DNA of 64,000 nt from Cryptosporangium aurantiacum (lineage in GTDB: Bacteria; Actinomycetota; Actinomycetes; Mycobacteriales; Cryptosporangiaceae): assembly GCF_900143005.1 (NCBI RefSeq), contig NZ_FRCS01000008.1, positions 186,001 to 250,000 of the forward strand, in the 5' to 3' direction. The notes below the pieces were generated by a model, which worked only from the letters and a program-made list of their open reading frames with translations, was not told where the DNA came from and did no database searches. Shown piece by piece: positions 60,331 through 64,000 of the stretch. Positions within the stretch are counted from its first letter, which is position 1. Each line of letters starts with the position of its first letter. The position numbers and the translations under genes were made by a program.

Positions 60331-63300
60331 ATGTTCGACACCCCTCGGCTCAGCTACGGGGCGGCGCTCACACTCCTCGCCCGCGGCGACGAGCGGATGA
60401 CGCGGCTGGACCGGGCACTCGGCGGTGTGTTGCTGGCCGCGGCACCGTTCACCGGCGGTTCCTCGCTCGCGCTGATCGATCCGAAGACCGAGTTGATGGC
60501 GTTGCTCCGGCACGTCACCGACATCGCGCCGGCCCGGATCAAGGTGGCACGGGGCAAGCAGCACCTCGAGATGCTGGAAGCCGCCCACACCGTGCTGGTG
60601 TTGTCGGCGTTCTTCGACGCTTTCCGGCAGGAGGTCGGGCCGGGCTACGACCGGTTAGAGGTGACCGACGCGGAACGGTCGGCGCTGGTCCAGCGCGCGG
60701 ACGCGCCGGACCTGCTGGGCGCACCGGGAATCGCGCTGCCGACGGTGACCAGCCCGTTCACCGAGAACCTCGGCCACATCCAGGCCCGGCTCGAGTTGCT
60801 GGCCGACGAGACGCTCTGGTTCGTGTCCGGACTCGCGGCCTGGACGCACGTCCGGCCGCCGGGCGACGACGCCGAGTTGCGGCGGGCGGTGGTCGAGCGG
60901 GCGCTGGGTTACTACCGCGACCGGTACGTCCGTCTCGGCGCTGACCTGCCGGAGTTCGCGTTCTGGTCCGACCTGGACGAGCATGCCGCGACCCGCCGCT
61001 CCGTCGACGCGGTCGGCGGCGCGCTGGCGGCCCAGACCGAGACGTTGACCGAGCTGACCCGGCTGCTCACGACGACGGTGGCCGGCGACGGTCAGGCCTC
61101 CGACGTCACGGCGAAGCTCGCGACCCAGGCCTCGGCCGTCCTCGGCGAGCGGCTGTGGCGGGAAACCCCCGGCGCGCGTTTCCCGCTGGTCGCCGACGGG
61201 TTCGTGAGCCCGCGGTTCCGGCAGGCCGTCGCGACCAATGACGCGATGCCGAGCGACGAGGCGTGGTGGGCGACTCAGGACACGCACGACGGGCTCGCCG
61301 GGTACCTCGCCCGCTACCTCGCCAACCCGCACGCCGCGCGGCACCCGCTGATCGTCCTCGGTCACCCGGGCGCCGGGAAGTCGCTGCTCAGCCGCATCGT
61401 GGCAGCTCGGCTGCCGTCCACCGCGTACACCGCGATCCTGATCCGGTTGCGCCGCGCCGACGCCGAAGCCGAGATCTACGAGCAGATCGAGGAGGCGCTG
61501 CGGGCCGAGGTGCACGAGCGGGTCGACTGGGGCAAGTTCTCCCGGGAGACCGCGACCACGAAGGTCGTGATCTTCGACGGTTTTGACGAGCTGATCCAGA
61601 CCACCGGCGTAGTCCAGTCGCGCTACCTGGAGCGGATCGCCGCGTTCCAGGCCAAGGAGTGGCACTACGGGCACTCGGTCATCCCGATCGTCACGTCCCG
61701 CACGCTGGTGATGGACCGGGCCAAGGTGCCGGACGGCAGTGTCCTGATCAGGCTGGAGGATTTCGACGACGACCAGGTGGAGCGGTGGATCGGTGCGTGG
61801 AACCGGGCGAACGCGCCGACGCCGGGCTTTCGTGCGCTGACCGCCGCGGAGGCGCTGCACCACGGGGACATCGCCCGGCAGCCGCTGCTGCTCACGCTGC
61901 TGGCCGTGTACGCCGCGCAGGGCGGTGTGGAGTCGCTGGCCGCCGAGGACCTGTCCGGCGCCGAGCTGTACCGGCGGCTGCTGGACACGTTCATCGCCCG
62001 GCAGGTCGGGGACAAGGTGGCCCGCGACCTGGATCCGGCCGACGCGCGGCGGCGGGCGACCCAGCTCCGCGGCGATCTGTCGCTCGCCGCGTTCGCGATG
62101 TTCAACCGCGGTCAGCAGTTCGTCAGCGAGGACGACCTCGGCCACGACCTGGGGGCGCTGCTGCCGCGGAGCAGCGAGGTGACCCGCACCGACGCCGGGC
62201 AACCGGTCAGCCGGGCCGAGCAGGCGCTGGCGGCGTTCTTCTTCATCCACGTCGCTCGCTCGACCGACGAGGCGACCGAGCTGCGCACGTACGAGTTCCT
62301 GCACGCGACGTTCCAGGAGTACCTGGTCGCGGAGTTCACGGTCACGCTGATGCACCAGCTGGCCGCCGACCGGGCCCGGACTGCCGACCGGATCGACGCC
62401 GCGCCGCTGGACAGTCCACGGCTCCGCGAGCTGCTGTCCCACCAGACGCTGTTCGTCCGGGCACCGATCGTGGCGTTCGCGCGGCAGCGGCTGGCCGCGC
62501 TGGGCGCCGAGGCGGCGGACGTGCGCGAGGCCGCGATCGACCTGTTCCGGCGGGCGCGGGACCGCGCGCCGAACGACGGTGCCGCCGGGTACGCGCCGAC
62601 GCGGTACGACCCGGTGCGGCGGCTGGCCTGTTACACGGCGAACCTCGTGACGCTCGCCGTGCTCTGTGGTGAGCCGGTCCCGGTGGCGGCGCTGGCCGAG
62701 CCGGACGAGTGGACGTCGACCGTGCGGCTCTGGCAGGCCGGCCTGGACGCCGAGGGACGTTCGGCGCTGTTCAGCAAGCTCGTCCGCACCGACGCCGAGC
62801 TCGTCGTTCCCAACTACCCCGAGCACGTGTGGGGAACCTCGGCCGAGCAGCGCCGGGTGGCGCAGCTGACCGACGACCCGACGCTGGACGGCGTCCTCGC
62901 GATCGGCGCCGAGCTCCTGGGGATGCCGTTCATCACGCCGACCCAGCTCACCCGCGACGTCAGCAGAGAGCTGGCCCAACTACTCCGCAACCGCTGGCCG
63001 ACACCGGGCCTCCGCCGCCTGGTGACCTACGACGAGGACGTCTACCGGGACTTGCTGGCCACGTTGGAGGCCAACGTCGAGCGCCTGCCGACGCTCTCCG
63101 AGCACGCGGTGAACGTGCTCGTGAACTGCCTGATCGACGACGGCCCGCAGCTCCCGCCCGATTTGGTCCTGCGCTTCGTGCGGCTCCTGGTGGGAAGCGG
63201 TCCGCCGCCGGACGGCGCGGCCGGGCTGCTCGGCGGCCACCGGCTGCCCGCGCTCGCGCTCCGCTGTCCGTATCTCTGGGACGACCCACTGCTCGCCGCC

Positions 63301-63756
63301 GAACTGCGTCTTTCGATCGAGTACCCGACGATCCTGCCCGCGTTCCTGCTGGCGCGATCACCGGAGCGGATTCCGCTCGAGCACCGCAGCGAAGTGCTCG
63401 CCGCGCTCGAGCAGCGGTTCACGCACATCGGCCCGGGGGATTTCATCTCCGGTGGCGTCGCGGTCGAGATGCTCGACCAGTTCGGCGGCGTGTTGAGCGA
63501 GTCGGCCGCCGGTGAGCTGCTGGCCTACCTCGGGCACCAGCCCGAGACTGCGTGGCCCGCGGTGGCTCCGACGGCCCTCCGGCGGTTCCTGGCCGGCCTG
63601 CCGTCCGGATCGACCTACCAACGACTGCTCGACTCCGTCAATGCGTACCTCGGTCACCGAGGGCGGAACACCGACAGCACGACGCTCGGCGCGGCGATCG
63701 CGGTGCTGGACGCGTACATCGCCGAGCGGGAGGCTCAGGCGGACGCCAGCGCGTGA
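60331..63756 (+). CDS. NACHT-domain NTPase (bacterial NLR-like, possible phage defence)
   Basis: A 1141-residue STAND NTPase. Residues 1-300 form an N-terminal helical region (LSYGAALTLLARGDERMTRL, then AAAPFTGGSSLALIDPKTEL) resembling the NNH7-type N-terminal domains found in Streptomyces NACHT proteins, from memory. The NACHT core has Walker A GHPGAGKS (344-351), Walker B VVIFDGFDEL (412-421, with the double acidic DxxDE typical of NACHT) and sensor TSR (455-457). Residues 640-1141 are helical without recognised LRR or WD repeats and would be the sensor. CGAGGAG precedes the ATG; TAACCT at 60290 may be the -10 box. Defence is inferred from fold, not shown. Confidence 0.88.
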   Translation: MFDTPRLSYGAALTLLARGDERMTRLDRALGGVLLAAAPFTGGSSLALIDPKTELMALLRHVTDIAPARIKVARGKQHLEMLEAAHTVLVLSAFFDAFRQEVGPGYDRLEVTDAERSALVQRADAPDLLGAPGIALPTVTSPFTENLGHIQARLELLADETLWFVSGLAAWTHVRPPGDDAELRRAVVERALGYYRDRYVRLGADLPEFAFWSDLDEHAATRRSVDAVGGALAAQTETLTELTRLLTTTVAGDGQASDVTAKLATQASAVLGERLWRETPGARFPLVADGFVSPRFRQAVATNDAMPSDEAWWATQDTHDGLAGYLARYLANPHAARHPLIVLGHPGAGKSLLSRIVAARLPSTAYTAILIRLRRADAEAEIYEQIEEALRAEVHERVDWGKFSRETATTKVVIFDGFDELIQTTGVVQSRYLERIAAFQAKEWHYGHSVIPIVTSRTLVMDRAKVPDGSVLIRLEDFDDDQVERWIGAWNRANAPTPGFRALTAAEALHHGDIARQPLLLTLLAVYAAQGGVESLAAEDLSGAELYRRLLDTFIARQVGDKVARDLDPADARRRATQLRGDLSLAAFAMFNRGQQFVSEDDLGHDLGALLPRSSEVTRTDAGQPVSRAEQALAAFFFIHVARSTDEATELRTYEFLHATFQEYLVAEFTVTLMHQLAADRARTADRIDAAPLDSPRLRELLSHQTLFVRAPIVAFARQRLAALGAEAADVREAAIDLFRRARDRAPNDGAAGYAPTRYDPVRRLACYTANLVTLAVLCGEPVPVAALAEPDEWTSTVRLWQAGLDAEGRSALFSKLVRTDAELVVPNYPEHVWGTSAEQRRVAQLTDDPTLDGVLAIGAELLGMPFITPTQLTRDVSRELAQLLRNRWPTPGLRRLVTYDEDVYRDLLATLEANVERLPTLSEHAVNVLVNCLIDDGPQLPPDLVLRFVRLLVGSGPPPDGAAGLLGGHRLPALALRCPYLWDDPLLAAELRLSIEYPTILPAFLLARSPERIPLEHRSEVLAALEQRFTHIGPGDFISGGVAVEMLDQFGGVLSESAAGELLAYLGHQPETAWPAVAPTALRRFLAGLPSGSTYQRLLDSVNAYLGHRGRNTDSTTLGAAIAVLDAYIAEREAQADASA

Positions 63757-64000
63757 CGGATCGCGGCGGCGGGGTCGCCGTGGTGGTAGATGCGTTCGGA
63801 CGGCTCGATGCCGTCGAGGAACTCCTGGTACCGCACCGCGAACGCGAGGTGCGCCAGTGGCTCGGCCAGGCGCAGCGCCTCGGCCGGGTTCGACCCAGGG
63901 GCCGCCGCGCCCCAGGCGGCGATCCAGGCCTTCGCGGCCGTGGCGCGCCGGCTCTCCGGGAGATAGTCGATCGCCCGCAGGCCGTCCTGCACGGGGTTGC
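63735..64000 (-). CDS. Likely phosphotransferase-family protein (C-terminal part)
   Basis: The gene enters from the right edge. The visible 87 codons include AKAWIAAWGAAAPG, LAEPLAHLAFAVRYQEFLDG and IEPSERIYHHGD, which resemble the C-terminal helices of aminoglycoside-phosphotransferase-like kinases in actinobacteria. The catalytic region is outside the window, so the call is tentative. Its 3' end overlaps the NACHT gene by 22 bp in convergent orientation. Confidence 0.5.
   Translation of the reverse strand, partial: NPVQDGLRAIDYLPESRRATAAKAWIAAWGAAAPGSNPAEALRLAEPLAHLAFAVRYQEFLDGIEPSERIYHHGDPAAAIRHALASA

Noticed and set aside
1-64000. tRNA genes or insertion sequences
   Set aside because: No tRNA-like T-loop with matching acceptor stem, no transposase, and no terminal inverted repeats with duplications were found by eye; an automated scan could still find one.

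Overview
The window is chromosomal DNA from a very GC-rich Gram-positive actinomycete. Codon third positions are almost all G or C, GTG starts are common, and the gene order sucB, lipB, lipA, DUF4191, RDD, glnA, glnE, glnA2, panB is the one seen in Streptomyces and related filamentous actinobacteria. The exact genus cannot be fixed from the sequence alone; a Cryptosporangium/Micromonosporales/Frankiales-type organism is my inference. No insertion sequence, prophage, CRISPR array or tRNA gene is visible.

Layout. 1-7.1 kb: the 5' part of an ErpA/IscA gene, glycerate kinase, quinolinate synthase (nadA), a DUF3043 membrane protein, a three-gene ABC-2 exporter and an aldo/keto reductase. 7.2-10.5 kb: the late cobalamin genes cobU, a divergent cobT-like gene and cobS. 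10.5-20.8 kb: a repeat-rich membrane protein, gcvT, pepA, lpdA, sucB (with two almost identical lipoyl domains), a TIGR01777 epimerase and a degenerate protein kinase. 21-29.7 kb: a HEAT-repeat protein, an MMPL exporter, lipB, an F420/FMN-type enzyme, a secreted CocE-like hydrolase, lipA, a DUF4191 protein and an RDD protein.

29.8-45.5 kb is the glutamine-synthesis region. glnA1 lies behind a candidate GlnR box, followed by an MFS exporter, a HemK-like methyltransferase, and a helix-turn-helix regulator behind phased CCGGAC repeats. Next come a large membrane protein, glnE, a class I amidotransferase and glnA2, then a lipoprotein and panB. GlnE would adenylylate GlnA1, which keeps the target tyrosine; GlnA2 has lost it. 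45.5-57.4 kb: small regulators, a TTC38-like TPR protein, an ACT-domain protein, a two-component system divergent from a membrane protein with a perfect 16-bp palindrome between them, a HutC-type GntR regulator, RNase P RNA (rnpB), a TauE exporter, a secreted hydrolase and a symporter/DUF3311 pair.

57.4-64 kb: an operon for Nif3, a C4 zinc-ribbon protein and an RNase HI-CobC fusion is divergent from a 1141-residue NACHT NTPase. That protein has the look of a bacterial NLR-type defence protein and is the strongest candidate for an unusual system here. Other points of note are several long palindromes at gene ends, minisatellite tracts inside two regulator-like genes, and a recurring TAnnnT box 6-8 nt before start codons that suggests leaderless transcripts.
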